DNA from: Gluconacetobacter asukensis
GTDB taxonomy: Bacteria > Pseudomonadota > Alphaproteobacteria > Acetobacterales > Acetobacteraceae
Reading direction: 5' to 3'
Length of the DNA: 64,000 nucleotides
Assembly (NCBI RefSeq): GCF_014174375.1
Contig: NZ_JABEQE010000002.1
Coordinates: 124,001-188,000, forward strand
A program made the translations under genes and the position numbers. The notes beneath the pieces were generated by a model. That model worked only from the letters and a program-made list of their open reading frames with translations. It did not search any database and was not told where the DNA came from. Positions 9,064 through 17,901 of the stretch are shown here, piece after piece. The stretch's first letter is position 1. Each line of letters begins with the position of its first letter.

Positions 9064-10062
9064 ATGTCCGCAGCTTCCCGTCTCTGGCATCGCGCGCCGA
9101 TCTGGCGCGCGATGCTCTATTGCATCCCCCTCTTCACGGCGCTGACGCTGCTCTATCCGCCGGCGTACCTGACGCGTGCGGTCCCGGCCCTGCGGCCGGT
9201 GTTCGACCGGATCAACCGCACCCTGGGCCGTACCCCGCCACCGCCGGCACCGTCATCCTCCCCCGACGCGCCGCCCGACGCCGCACCGCCCGCCCCACCA
9301 GTGGACGGCGCGCCGGACAATGGCCAGCAGACGGCGGGCGGCCCGCAACTGGCGGCCCCGCCCATCACCTCGGACCTGGCGGGGGCCATCCCCTTCGCCG
9401 GGCGCATCCTGCCCCTGCCCGCCGGCACCTGGCACCCGGTGCTGACGACGCAGAGCGGCCCGCACGGCGAACTGCTCAGCAACGTGCTGGTGCGTGCCGA
9501 AGGCGGCGTCGTGACCGGGGTGATCATCGCGCGCGCCAGCACGCAATCGCTGCCGCTCTCGACCGTCGATTCGATGAACAATGGCTGCCACGACGACCGG
9601 AACTACCTGTCCAAGATCGTCCCCAGCGCATCGAAAGTGATGGAATGCTGGTTCACCAGCCATGTCCAGATCGAGGGCCAGCCGCTGAGCGACAGCGTGG
9701 ATATCCAGACCGCGTTCAACCGCCTGCACGTGCTGGGCTTCCCGATCCCGTATGTCATGCTGGTCGCGACCTGGAACTACGCCGAGGCCGCCGCCGATCG
9801 CGGTGCGAACATCGAAAACGTGACCATCCTGCTCAGTCCGGCCCGCAAGGGCACCATGACGCTGCCCGCCCCGCCGGAACAATGGCTGAAACAGGCCCTG
9901 CCGCAGAACCCGGGCGCCGAGCGCTTCGTCAACGCCGCCAATGGCTGGATGGACGGCTGGACGACCATGCTGCGGCGCGGCTTTCATGGCGACCTGACGA
10001 ATGGCAGCCCCGAGCTGGTCCGCGCCAGCCGCGATCCGGCTTCGGTCCTGCCGGGCGAGTAA
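9064..10062 (+). CDS. Membrane-anchored periplasmic protein of the AAA+ three-gene unit, unknown function
   Basis: 332 residues, no family recognised. A hydrophobic segment at ~16-36 (LYCIPLFTALTLLYPPAYL) is followed by a Pro/Ala-rich linker at ~58-95. A folded domain starts at ~100 (ITSDLAGAIPFAGRILPLPAGTWHPVL). It contains two conserved-looking Cys (NNGCHDDRNYL and MECWFTSHVQIEG) that could form a disulfide, and ends with NAANGWMDGWTTMLRRGFHGDL. The shape (short cytoplasmic end, one membrane pass, periplasmic domain) mirrors the first gene of the unit. It starts 26 bases after the AAA+ gene. The stop is three bases before the long hairpin of element E2, which probably ends the operon. Confidence 0.6.
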   Translation: MSAASRLWHRAPIWRAMLYCIPLFTALTLLYPPAYLTRAVPALRPVFDRINRTLGRTPPPPAPSSSPDAPPDAAPPAPPVDGAPDNGQQTAGGPQLAAPPITSDLAGAIPFAGRILPLPAGTWHPVLTTQSGPHGELLSNVLVRAEGGVVTGVIIARASTQSLPLSTVDSMNNGCHDDRNYLSKIVPSASKVMECWFTSHVQIEGQPLSDSVDIQTAFNRLHVLGFPIPYVMLVATWNYAEAAADRGANIENVTILLSPARKGTMTLPAPPEQWLKQALPQNPGAERFVNAANGWMDGWTTMLRRGFHGDLTNGSPELVRASRDPASVLPGE

Positions 10063-10065
10063 TCT

Positions 10066-10147
10066 GTTCAGGAGCCTTGGCTTGAGCAAGCACAAGGCTC
10101 CTGAACGAACAAAAGTCTTTTTGCTTCTTTTTCTTCAGAAAAAGAAG
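10066..10147. repeat. E-type intergenic hairpin element, copy E2; probable terminator
   Basis: A perfect 14-bp stem (GTTCAGGAGCCTTG at 10066-10079 with CAAGGCTCCTGAAC at 10093-10106) holds an inner GCTT/AAGC stem. Then come AAAAGTCTTTTTG and a second hairpin, CTTCTTTTTC-TTCA-GAAAAAGAAG, at 10124-10147. The outer GTTCAGG/CCTGAAC and the second hairpin are shared with E1 and E6, while the inner stem differs yet stays complementary. It lies between the convergent AAA+ unit and the LysR gene. Confidence 0.75.
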
Positions 10148-10156
10148 ATCCTTCCC

Positions 10157-11044
10157 CTACCGCAGCACATCCGAGATATCGATCAGGAAATCCAGCACCG
10201 TGCGCGTCCGCAACGGCAACGTGCGCGGCCCGGTATGCACGGCGTAGAACGGCAGTTCCGGCACCGCCCATTCCGGGAACAGGCGGACCAGCCGGCCGGC
10301 GGCGATATCTTCCATCACCTGGAAGGACGGCAGCAAACCGATCCCCAGCCCCGCGAGGGTAGCCTGGAGCACCGCCTCGCTGCTGTTGGCGCGGAAGGGG
10401 CCGCTGGCGGCGACCACGCTTTCCTCGCCATTGCCTTCGAAATGCCAGTCATGGCGCGTGCCGCCATAGGTATAGGCGATGCAGGGATGATTCAGCAGGT
10501 CACGCGGATGGGCGGGCGCGCCACGCCGGGCCAGATAGTCCCCGCTGGCAACTGCGATCCGCTTGACGGTGCCCAGGCGGCGGGCAATCAGCGATCCTTC
10601 CGCGATCTCACCCACGCGTACCGCCAGGTCCAGCCCTTCCTCGACCAGATCGCCGAACCCGTCGCGCATGATCAGTTCCACCGCCAGGTCGGGATGCTTG
10701 TCCAGCAACTCGCCCAGCCGGCTGGTCATGTACAGGCCGAAAGCCGTCGTGACCCCCAACCGCACCAGGCCGGACACCGACGCCCGGCGGCGGCCCAGCG
10801 CGGTTTCGGCGGTTTCCAGGATTTCCAGCACCTCGTAGGCATGGGGCAGCAGGCTGCGCCCATCCTCGGTCATCATCAGGCTGCGCGTCGTCCGGGCGAA
10901 CAGAGTGGCGCCATAATGCGCCTCCAGCAGCGCAATATGGCGGGAAATCGTCGGCTGACTGGCGCCGGTTTCCCGCGAAACCGCGGAAAACGACCCGGTG
11001 GCAGCGACGCGAACAAAACTGTGAAGAGCGGATAGCAGATCCAT
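10157..11044 (-). CDS. LysR-family transcriptional regulator
   Basis: 295 residues. The winged-helix DNA-binding domain at the N-terminus has the LysR pattern (MDLLSALHSFVRVAATGSFSAVSRETGASQPTISRHIALLEAHYGATLF, given here in overlapping parts: FVRVAATGSFSAVSRETG and SQPTISRHIALLE). A periplasmic-binding-protein-like effector domain follows from ~90 to 290. It resembles the CrgA/YafC-type subgroup in its LLPSFQVMEDIAAGRLVRLFPEW end. The start is the ATG at 11044, giving a standard N-terminus. The gene stands alone between E2 and repeat F1; targets cannot be told from the sequence. Confidence 0.88.
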   Translation of the reverse strand: MDLLSALHSFVRVAATGSFSAVSRETGASQPTISRHIALLEAHYGATLFARTTRSLMMTEDGRSLLPHAYEVLEILETAETALGRRRASVSGLVRLGVTTAFGLYMTSRLGELLDKHPDLAVELIMRDGFGDLVEEGLDLAVRVGEIAEGSLIARRLGTVKRIAVASGDYLARRGAPAHPRDLLNHPCIAYTYGGTRHDWHFEGNGEESVVAASGPFRANSSEAVLQATLAGLGIGLLPSFQVMEDIAAGRLVRLFPEWAVPELPFYAVHTGPRTLPLRTRTVLDFLIDISDVLR

Positions 11045-11158
11045 GACCACATGACGTTCGGGTTGTCTTCGACTGGTTTTCTTTAGGCTTCCCGCCATTT
11101 ATGCACAACGCGACATAAAACAGCACCGACATGTGCCAGACGCATCAACCATATTCCC

Positions 11159-11276
11159 GGCAAGAGCTTTGCCCTTGACCCACCAAAGGGCAAAGCCCTT
11201 TGGAAACCCATTCATTATCAAATAATTGGGGTGCAGGGCCTCAGGCCTTGGCGGGTCCAGGGCAGAGCCCTGGTTC
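11159..11276. repeat. F-type intergenic multi-hairpin element, copy F1
   Basis: About 118 bases containing a row of hairpins: CCAAAGGGC-AAA-GCCCTTTGG, GCAGGGCCTCAGGCCTTGG and CAGGGC-AGA-GCCCTG, separated by GAAACCCATTCATTATCAAA. A very similar copy lies in reverse orientation at 25805-25923. The element touches the stop codon (11277-11279) of the ABC importer gene. Function unknown; it may protect or end the transcript. Confidence 0.72.
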
Positions 11277-12785
11277 TTAAATATGCCCCTGCCGCTGGCG
11301 CCCGGTATGAAACCGCGCTTCGGCCATACGGGCCAGCCGCACGAAGGGCAGACCCAGCAACAGATAGGCCACCCCGATCAGCAGGCCGGTGCCGAAATAA
11401 TCATAATAGGTCGAAGACAGCCGCACATAGGTCTGGCTGAGCTCGGTCAGCGTGATCACGCTGACCAGCGACGAATCCTTCAGCAGCGAGATGAAATCGT
11501 TGGTCATCACCGGAATGACCATCCGCACCGCCTGCGGCACCACGACGAAGCGCAGGGCCTGGAAATGCGTCATGTTCAGCGCGATTGCGGCCTCGATCTG
11601 GCCGCGCGCCACCGATTGCAGCCCGGCACGGTAATTCTCGGCCTCATAGGCGGCATAATTCATGCCCAGCGCCAGCACGCCGGCCACGAATGGCGACAGG
11701 CGCAGGCCGATGCCCGGCAGGGCATAGAAGATGAACAGGATCTGGATCAGCAGCGGCGTACCGCGCACGATCTCGACATAGAGCGTCGCCAACGCACCCA
11801 GCCAGCGCGGCCCATACCGGCGCATCAGCGCCAGGGCCAGCCCCAGCCCCACCGCCAGCACCATGGCACAGGCTGAGACCGCGAAGGTCAGCAGCGCACC
11901 ATGCAGCAGCAGCGGCAGGAAGCTGACATAGCGATCGAACCGCGCCCGCCAGCCGGCCGTCGGCGCGGTGGCGGCCCGGTAATGGTCCCAGGCATCAGGC
12001 GCAATCTCGGGCGTCGAGGCATCGCCGGTCAGCGCGGCCATGGCCGGCGTCCATAATTTCCAGCGCGCCAGAATGCGGTGCAGTTCGCCGTCCCGCATCA
12101 TGCCGTCCAGCGCGGCATTCACCTGGTCGCGCAGCACGCTATTGCCCTGGGCGAAAGCGACGCCATACGCCACCTGCCCGATCGGCGCGCCCACCAGCTT
12201 CAGGTCCGGGTCCGGCGACCCATAATAAAGCGCGATGGTACCGTCCAGCAGCACCGCATCCAGCCGTCCGTTCTTCAGGTCGGTATAGGCGTTGGTCTCT
12301 TCCTCGTAAGACCGGATGCGGATCGACGGATCGGCCTGCAACATACGCTCGGCCGTGGTGTCCTTCAGCGTGCCCACGACATGCCCGTGCAATGCCGCCA
12401 ACGTGTCCAGCCCCTGCTGGTCGCGCCGCACGGTGATGCGTTCGGTCGTCATGTAATAGGGCCGGCTGAACAGCACGCCCTGTTCATGCTCGGGGGTGAT
12501 CTCGATCCCGTCGATCACCATGTCGTACAGCCCGCGCTGCAGGCCGGGAATCAGCCCGTCCCAGTCATTCTGGACGAACTGGGTCTGTCGGCCGAGGCGG
12601 CGGGCGATCGCCTGCGCGATCTCGTATTCATAGCCGGTCAGACGGGACTGGTCGGCCGGATCGTGAAACACGAACGGCACATTGGCCTCGGCATCAGACG
12701 CCCAGCGCAGGGGCGCGGCATGGCTGGCCACGGGCAGAAACGTCACCGCCAGCGCCAGCAGCAGGACCATCAGGCCGGCCTTCAC
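11277..12785 (-). CDS. Polar amino acid ABC transporter: substrate-binding protein fused to permease
   Basis: 502 residues in two parts. Residues 1-23 are a signal peptide (MVLLLALAVTFLPVASHAA) and ~25-245 a type 3 solute-binding domain (FVFHDPADQSRLTGYEYEIAQAIARRLG, LYDMVIDGIEITPEHEQGVLFSRPYY). Residues ~280-490 are a HisM/GlnP-type permease with the EAA-type loop RGQIEAAIALNMTHFQALRF. Binding protein and permease in one chain tether the receptor to the channel. The GTG start at 12785 overlaps the stop of the upstream ATPase gene (GTGA). The fold fits amino acid uptake; the exact substrate is unknown. Confidence 0.88.
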   Translation of the reverse strand: MKAGLMVLLLALAVTFLPVASHAAPLRWASDAEANVPFVFHDPADQSRLTGYEYEIAQAIARRLGRQTQFVQNDWDGLIPGLQRGLYDMVIDGIEITPEHEQGVLFSRPYYMTTERITVRRDQQGLDTLAALHGHVVGTLKDTTAERMLQADPSIRIRSYEEETNAYTDLKNGRLDAVLLDGTIALYYGSPDPDLKLVGAPIGQVAYGVAFAQGNSVLRDQVNAALDGMMRDGELHRILARWKLWTPAMAALTGDASTPEIAPDAWDHYRAATAPTAGWRARFDRYVSFLPLLLHGALLTFAVSACAMVLAVGLGLALALMRRYGPRWLGALATLYVEIVRGTPLLIQILFIFYALPGIGLRLSPFVAGVLALGMNYAAYEAENYRAGLQSVARGQIEAAIALNMTHFQALRFVVVPQAVRMVIPVMTNDFISLLKDSSLVSVITLTELSQTYVRLSSTYYDYFGTGLLIGVAYLLLGLPFVRLARMAEARFHTGRQRQGHI

Positions 12786-13525
12786 AGGACGGACCTCAGG
12801 AACCGCCGCGTGCGCGGGTCTTCCGGCGCGACGAACAGCCGGTCGGGATCGTCGGCCTCGACGATCTCGCCGCCATCCATGAACACCACGCGGTCGGACG
12901 CCGCGCGGGCGAAGCGCATGTCATGCGTGACCACAAGCTGGGTCATCCCCTCATTGTCCAGGGTGCGCATCACCGACAGCACCTCTTCGGCCAGTTCGGG
13001 GTCGAGCGCGGATGTCGGTTCGTCATACAGCATCACGTCGGGGCGCATCGCCAGCGCCCGCGCGATGGCCGCGCGCTGCTGCTGGCCGCCCGACAGCGTA
13101 TCGGGATAGCGTGTGGCCATGGCGGACAGGCCCACCTTGTCCAGCAACGCCAGCGCCTCGGCCCGCGCTTCGTCGGCCGGCATGCGCTTCACGCGCACGG
13201 GCGCCAACATGACATTGTCCAGCACGGTGCGGTGGGGAAACAGGTTGAAGGACTGGAACACCATGCCGACATGCGCGCGCAGGCGATGGGCGGCGTCCTC
13301 CTCCTGACGGGTCCAGCGTCCGCCGGTACGCGTGATCGTCACGCCGGCGATATCCACCGTCCCGGAATCGGGAATTTCAAGAAAATTGAGGCAGCGCAGG
13401 AATGTCGACTTGCCGCAGCCCGACGGCCCGATGATCGAAATCAGCTCGCCGCGCGCCACGTCCAGCGAGATGCCGCGCAGCACCGCGTACCCGTCGAAAA
13501 TCTTGCGCACCTGATCGGCCCGCAC
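12782..13525 (-). CDS. Polar amino acid ABC transporter ATP-binding protein
   Basis: 247 residues of the HisP/GlnQ type: Walker A GPSGCGKST at 33-41, signature LSGGQQQR, Walker B VMLYDEPTSALD, then the switch His in VVTHDM. It energises the fused binding protein-permease encoded directly downstream with a four-base overlap. I use the GTG at 13525; no strong ribosome-binding site is visible. It starts just 12 bases after the T-run of the acnA terminator, so the promoter must lie close to or inside that region, or expression depends on read-through. Confidence 0.9.
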   Translation of the reverse strand: MRADQVRKIFDGYAVLRGISLDVARGELISIIGPSGCGKSTFLRCLNFLEIPDSGTVDIAGVTITRTGGRWTRQEEDAAHRLRAHVGMVFQSFNLFPHRTVLDNVMLAPVRVKRMPADEARAEALALLDKVGLSAMATRYPDTLSGGQQQRAAIARALAMRPDVMLYDEPTSALDPELAEEVLSVMRTLDNEGMTQLVVTHDMRFARAASDRVVFMDGGEIVEADDPDRLFVAPEDPRTRRFLRSVL

Positions 13526-13537
13526 GACGGACTCAGC

Positions 13538-13571
13538 AAAAAACGCCGGCCCGGGGAAACCCGGGCCGGCG
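13538..13571 (-). terminator. Strong intrinsic terminator after acnA
   Basis: A perfect 12-bp stem (CGCCGGCCCGGG with CCCGGGCCGGCG) with a TTTC loop on the minus strand is followed by TTTTTT. It lies about 30 bases after the acnA stop and just before the amino acid ABC transporter genes. Confidence 0.9.
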
Positions 13572-13601
13572 CCAGACTCATCAAGCGGAAGAAGAGACCG
13601 T

Positions 13602-16295
13602 TCAGGCAGCTTTGGTCATCCCACGCAGCACATACTGAAGGATGCCACCATGCCGGTAATACTCGACCTCGTCCAGCGTATCGACGCGGCAGAGCAGCGG
13701 CACCGTTTCCTTGGTGCCGTCGGCGCGGGTGATTTCCATGTCGATCGTCATGCGCGGGGTGATGGTCTCCAGCCCCTTGATGTCGATGATTTCATCACCC
13801 TTCAGGTTCAGCGACTTGCGCGTCGTGCCGTCCTTGAACAGCAGGGGCAGCACGCCCATGCCGACCAGGTTGGAGCGATGGATGCGCTCGAAGCTCTCGG
13901 CGATCACGGCGCGAACGCCCAGCAGCAGGGTGCCCTTCGCCGCCCAGTCGCGCGACGAACCCATGCCGTATTCCTTGCCGCCGAACACGACCAGGGGCAC
14001 GCCCTCGGCCTTGTATTCCATCGCGACATCGTAGATCGAGCCTTCCTTCCCGTCGGGGAAGTGCTTGGACAGGCCCCCTTCGGTGCCCGGCAGCATCTCG
14101 TTCTTGATGCGGATGTTCGCGAAGGTGCCACGGACCATGATGCGGTCGTTGCCGCGACGCGAACCGTAGGAGTTGAAGTCCTTCGCCGAGACCTGATGCT
14201 CTTTCAGGTAGACGCCGGCAGGCGAGCTTTCCTTGATCGAGCCGGCCGGGGAGATATGGTCGGTCGTGATGTTGTCGCCCAGCAGCGCCAGGACGCGAGC
14301 ACCCACGATGTCACCCTTGGGCTTGGGCTCCGGCGTGATGTCCTGGAAGTACGGCGGGTCCTGCACGTAGGTCGAGGTCGGATCCCACTTGTAGGTCTCG
14401 GAACCGGTCGCGACCTTCAGGGCCTGCCATTCCTTGGTGCCCTTGCCGATCTGGCTGTAGCGCTTGATGAACTCCTCACGACTGATCGAGGAACCGATCA
14501 GGTCCGCGATCTCCTTGTTGGTCGGCCAGATGTCCTTCAGATAGACCGGCTTGCCGTCCTTGGAGGTGCCCAGCGGCGCGGTGGTGATGTCCTCGCGCAT
14601 CGTGCCGAGCAGCGAGTAGGCGACCACCAGCGGCGGGCTGGCCAGGTAGTTGGCGCGCACGTTCGGCGAAATGCGGCCTTCGAAGTTGCGGTTGCCCGAC
14701 AGCACCGACACGGCGACCAGCTTGTTGCCTTCGATCGCATCCACGATGTGGGACTCGAGCGGGCCGGAATTGCCGATACAGGTCGTGCAGCCATAGCCGA
14801 CGGTGTTGAAGCCCATCGCGTCGAGTTCTTCCGTCAGGCCGGCGCGGTCCAGATAGTCGGTCACGACCTGCGAGCCCGGCGCCAGCGACGTCTTCACCCA
14901 CGGCTTCGGCTTCAGGCCGAGCGCGCGCGCCTTCTTCGCCACCAGGCCGGCCGCGATCAGCACCGCCGGGTTGGAGGTGTTGGTGCACGAGGTAATGGCC
15001 GCGATCACCACGTCGCCGTGGCCGATCTCGTAGTTCGTGCCGGCCACCTTGGCCTTCTTGTGCGCATCGGCGGCGGGAACGCCCAGGCCACCGGTCAGCT
15101 CGGTTTCGAACGCGCCGGTCGCGTCCTTCAGGGTCACGCGGTCCTGCGGGCGCTTCGGGCCGGCCAGCGACGGCACGACGGTCGACAGGTCGAGTTCCAG
15201 CGTGTCGGTGAACACGGGCTCGGCCGTCTCGACCGTGCGGAACATGCCCTGCGCCTTCAGATATTCTTCCGTCAGCTTGATGCGGTGTTCGTCACGGCCG
15301 GTCTGGCGCAGATAGTCCAGCGTCAGATGATCGACCGGGAAGAAGCCGCAGGTCGCGCCATATTCCGGCGCCATGTTGGCGATCGTCGCGCGATCGGCAA
15401 CCGGCAGATGGTCCAGCGCCGGGCCGAAGAATTCGACGAACTTGCCGACGACGCCCTTCTTGCGCAGCATCTGGGTAACGGTCAGCACCAGGTCGGTGGC
15501 CGTCGCGCCCTCGGGCAGCTTGCCCGTCAGCTTGAAGCCGATGACGTCGGGGATGAGCATCGCGATCGGCTGGCCAAGCATCGCGGCCTCGGCCTCGATA
15601 CCGCCCACGCCCCAGCCCAGCACGCCCAGGCCGTTGACCATCGTCGTATGGCTGTCGGTGCCGTACAGCGTGTCGGGATAGACGTAGCTCTTGCCGTCGA
15701 CGTCGGCCGTCCACGCGACCTGGGCGATATATTCCAGATTCACCTGATGGCAGATGCCCGTGCCCGGCGGCACGACCGAGAAATTCTCGAACGCTTCCTG
15801 GCCCCAGCGCAGGAACGCATAACGCTCGCCATTACGCTCGAACTCGATGGTGACGTTCTTCTGCAGCGCGTCCGGCGTGCCGGCCACGTCCACCATCACC
15901 GAGTGATCGATGACGAGGTTGACGGGCACCAGCGGGTTCACCTTCTGCGGGTCGCCATTCAGCTTCAGGATACCGTCGCGCATCGCGGCCAGATCGACCA
16001 CGGCGGGCACGCCGGTGAAGTCCTGCATCAGGATGCGCGAGGGCTTGAAGGGAACTTCCTTCGCGCTGCTGCCTTCCGGCAGCCAGCCGGCAATCGACTT
16101 GGCATCGTCGACGCTGTACGACCGGCCGTCTTCGAAGCGCAGGATGTTCTCCAGCAGCACCTTCAGGCTCACCGGCAGGCGCGTCACATCGCCAATGGTC
16201 TTCTCAGCTTCCGGGATCGAGAAATAATGGTACGTCTTGCCGTCGACATTAAGCGTACGGCCTGTCTTGATTGAATCGTGCCCAACCGACTTCAT
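13602..16295 (-). CDS. acnA: Aconitate hydratase A
   Basis: 897 residues, the normal AcnA length. It interconverts citrate and isocitrate in the citric acid cycle using a [4Fe-4S] cluster. Cluster ligands are Cys437 (TSCTNTSNP) and Cys503/Cys506 ([11 protein letters not shown]). The C-terminal swivel domain has [14 protein letters not shown] and the Arg-rich substrate contacts. The start ATG at 16295 gives [15 protein letters not shown]. The gene stands alone, ends in a strong terminator and is divergent from ccmA. Confidence 0.97.
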   Translation of the reverse strand: MKSVGHDSIKTGRTLNVDGKTYHYFSIPEAEKTIGDVTRLPVSLKVLLENILRFEDGRSYSVDDAKSIAGWLPEGSSAKEVPFKPSRILMQDFTGVPAVVDLAAMRDGILKLNGDPQKVNPLVPVNLVIDHSVMVDVAGTPDALQKNVTIEFERNGERYAFLRWGQEAFENFSVVPPGTGICHQVNLEYIAQVAWTADVDGKSYVYPDTLYGTDSHTTMVNGLGVLGWGVGGIEAEAAMLGQPIAMLIPDVIGFKLTGKLPEGATATDLVLTVTQMLRKKGVVGKFVEFFGPALDHLPVADRATIANMAPEYGATCGFFPVDHLTLDYLRQTGRDEHRIKLTEEYLKAQGMFRTVETAEPVFTDTLELDLSTVVPSLAGPKRPQDRVTLKDATGAFETELTGGLGVPAADAHKKAKVAGTNYEIGHGDVVIAAITSCTNTSNPAVLIAAGLVAKKARALGLKPKPWVKTSLAPGSQVVTDYLDRAGLTEELDAMGFNTVGYGCTTCIGNSGPLESHIVDAIEGNKLVAVSVLSGNRNFEGRISPNVRANYLASPPLVVAYSLLGTMREDITTAPLGTSKDGKPVYLKDIWPTNKEIADLIGSSISREEFIKRYSQIGKGTKEWQALKVATGSETYKWDPTSTYVQDPPYFQDITPEPKPKGDIVGARVLALLGDNITTDHISPAGSIKESSPAGVYLKEHQVSAKDFNSYGSRRGNDRIMVRGTFANIRIKNEMLPGTEGGLSKHFPDGKEGSIYDVAMEYKAEGVPLVVFGGKEYGMGSSRDWAAKGTLLLGVRAVIAESFERIHRSNLVGMGVLPLLFKDGTTRKSLNLKGDEIIDIKGLETITPRMTIDMEITRADGTKETVPLLCRVDTLDEVEYYRHGGILQYVLRGMTKAA

Positions 16296-16423
16296 TGGTT
16301 TTTCCTCCGTGGCGTCAGCAACGGATTATCCAATTGGGGCACGTGCTCCGCATATGAAGGCGGTGTGTTCCCTCTGGACAACCGGCTTGATCTCCCAACG
16401 GTCGTAGAACATACCCGGACGCA

Positions 16424-17191
16424 GTGACGACACAAGCTGGCCCCGGTAACAAGAACGCGGGAACACGCCTCCGCCGCCGTGCCGCCGCCGCCGACCCCAA
16501 TCCGAGGACGATCGCCATTTCTGCCCCCCGCCCCCCCGCCGGCCCCTTGCTGAACGTCGAAAACATCTCTGTTTTCAGAGGGGAAAGACTGGTTCTCGAC
16601 GGTGTCGGACTGCGGCTGGATGCCGGCGAGGCCCTGCTGCTGACCGGGCCCAACGGCGCAGGAAAGTCGACCCTGCTCCGCGTTCTCGCCGGATTGCGCA
16701 AACCGGAAGGCGGCCATGTGCTATGGGCGGGTATCGATGCCCTGGCCGACCGCACGGCCCATGCCGCGCGGGTGGCCTATCTCGGCCATCAGGACGCGCT
16801 GAAGCCCGGCCTGACCCTGCGCGAAAACCTCGCCCTGCCCGCCCGCGCGGCGGGGTCGGACCCGAAACAGGCCATGGAGGCACTCGATCTTCTGCCACTG
16901 GCCGACCTGCCGGCCCGCATGCTCTCGGCCGGGCAGAAGCGCCGCGCCGCGCTGGCGCGCGTGATGCTGGCCCGCGCACCGCTCTGGCTGCTCGACGAAC
17001 CCAGCCTGGGGTTGGACACGAGCTCCATCGGGCTGCTGGAAGCCCTGTTTCACGCCCATCGCGAGACGGGCGGAATCATAATCGCAACCACCCATGTTCC
17101 CCTGCCCCTCCCCGATGCGCGGACCCTGGCCCTGCCGGGCGCGAGCGGCCTTGAAACCATGGAAGAGATGGACATGGAGTCGTGGTCATGA
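16424..17191 (+). CDS. ccmA: Heme exporter ATP-binding protein CcmA
   Basis: 255 residues. Walker A GPNGAGKS, signature LSAGQKRR and Walker B LWLLDEPSLGLD identify a short ABC ATPase, and the downstream ccmB fixes it as CcmA of cytochrome c maturation (system I), which powers release of holo-CcmE. The GTG at 16424 gives a Pro/Ala/Arg-rich extension of ~40 residues before the ABC domain begins (PLLNVENISVFRGERLVLDG). No better internal ATG or GTG is seen, but the true start may be later. The ccmB ATG overlaps its stop (ATGA). Confidence 0.92.
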   Translation: MTTQAGPGNKNAGTRLRRRAAAADPNPRTIAISAPRPPAGPLLNVENISVFRGERLVLDGVGLRLDAGEALLLTGPNGAGKSTLLRVLAGLRKPEGGHVLWAGIDALADRTAHAARVAYLGHQDALKPGLTLRENLALPARAAGSDPKQAMEALDLLPLADLPARMLSAGQKRRAALARVMLARAPLWLLDEPSLGLDTSSIGLLEALFHAHRETGGIIIATTHVPLPLPDARTLALPGASGLETMEEMDMESWS

Positions 17192-17883
17192 AGGCCGAGA
17201 GCATGCAGGCCTCCCTCCCCGCCCTGCTGGCGGCCGTCATCGGGCGCGACCTGCGGCTGGCGCTGCGCCATGGCGCCGACACGCTGGGCGCGGTGCTGTT
17301 CTTCATCCTCGCGGGCGCGCTGTTTCCCCTGGCGCTCGGCCCCTCGCCAGAGCTGCTGCGCCGGATGGCCCCTGGCATCGTCTGGGTCTGCGCCCTGCTG
17401 GCGGCCCTGCTGCCGCTGGACCGGCTGTTCGGATCGGAACTGGAAGACGGATCGCTGGACCAGTTGATGCTGTCCGGCCTGCCGCCGGCGCTGGTGGCGC
17501 TGGCCAAGATGATCGCGCACTGGCTGACCACCGGCCTGCCCCTGCTAATCGCCGCCGCCCCGCTGGCCATCATGCTGGGCCTGCCGATGCCGGTGCTGCC
17601 GATCCTGCTCGCGGGACTGGCATTGGGGACCGCCATCCTGTCGCTGATCGGCGGCATGGCGGCGTCGATCGTGCTGGGCGCGCGCCGGGGCGGCGTGCTG
17701 CTGCCGCTGCTGGTGCTGCCCCTGGCCACCCCGGCGCTGATCTTCGGCGCGGCGGCACTGGACGCGGCGCAAACCGGCCTGTCCTGGCGACCGGACCTCG
17801 AACTGCTGGGCGCCTTCCTGGCCGGCGCGCTGCCGCTCTGCCCACTGGCAGCCGGCGCCGGCCTGCGCGCGGCCGTCGAGTAA
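17188..17883 (+). CDS. ccmB: Heme exporter membrane protein CcmB
   Basis: 231 residues with about six membrane segments. The CcmB family pattern starts at VIGRDLRLALRHGADTLGAVLFFI and continues with LFGSELEDGSLDQLMLSGLPPALVALAKM. With CcmA it forms the ABC part of the cytochrome c maturation machinery in the inner membrane. The ATG at 17188 overlaps the ccmA stop by four bases; a GTG at 17182 is in frame. The usual next gene, ccmC, is not here: an acyltransferase gene follows. Confidence 0.93.
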   Translation: MKAESMQASLPALLAAVIGRDLRLALRHGADTLGAVLFFILAGALFPLALGPSPELLRRMAPGIVWVCALLAALLPLDRLFGSELEDGSLDQLMLSGLPPALVALAKMIAHWLTTGLPLLIAAAPLAIMLGLPMPVLPILLAGLALGTAILSLIGGMAASIVLGARRGGVLLPLLVLPLATPALIFGAAALDAAQTGLSWRPDLELLGAFLAGALPLCPLAAGAGLRAAVE

Positions 17884-17901
17884 GGCCGCAGAACCGCATC
17901 C

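Noticed and set aside
7170-10062. AAA+ three-gene unit considered as a phage-defence system or type VI secretion ClpV
   Set aside because: No nuclease or effector domain is seen, the ATPase has only one AAA domain, and no Tss genes are nearby.
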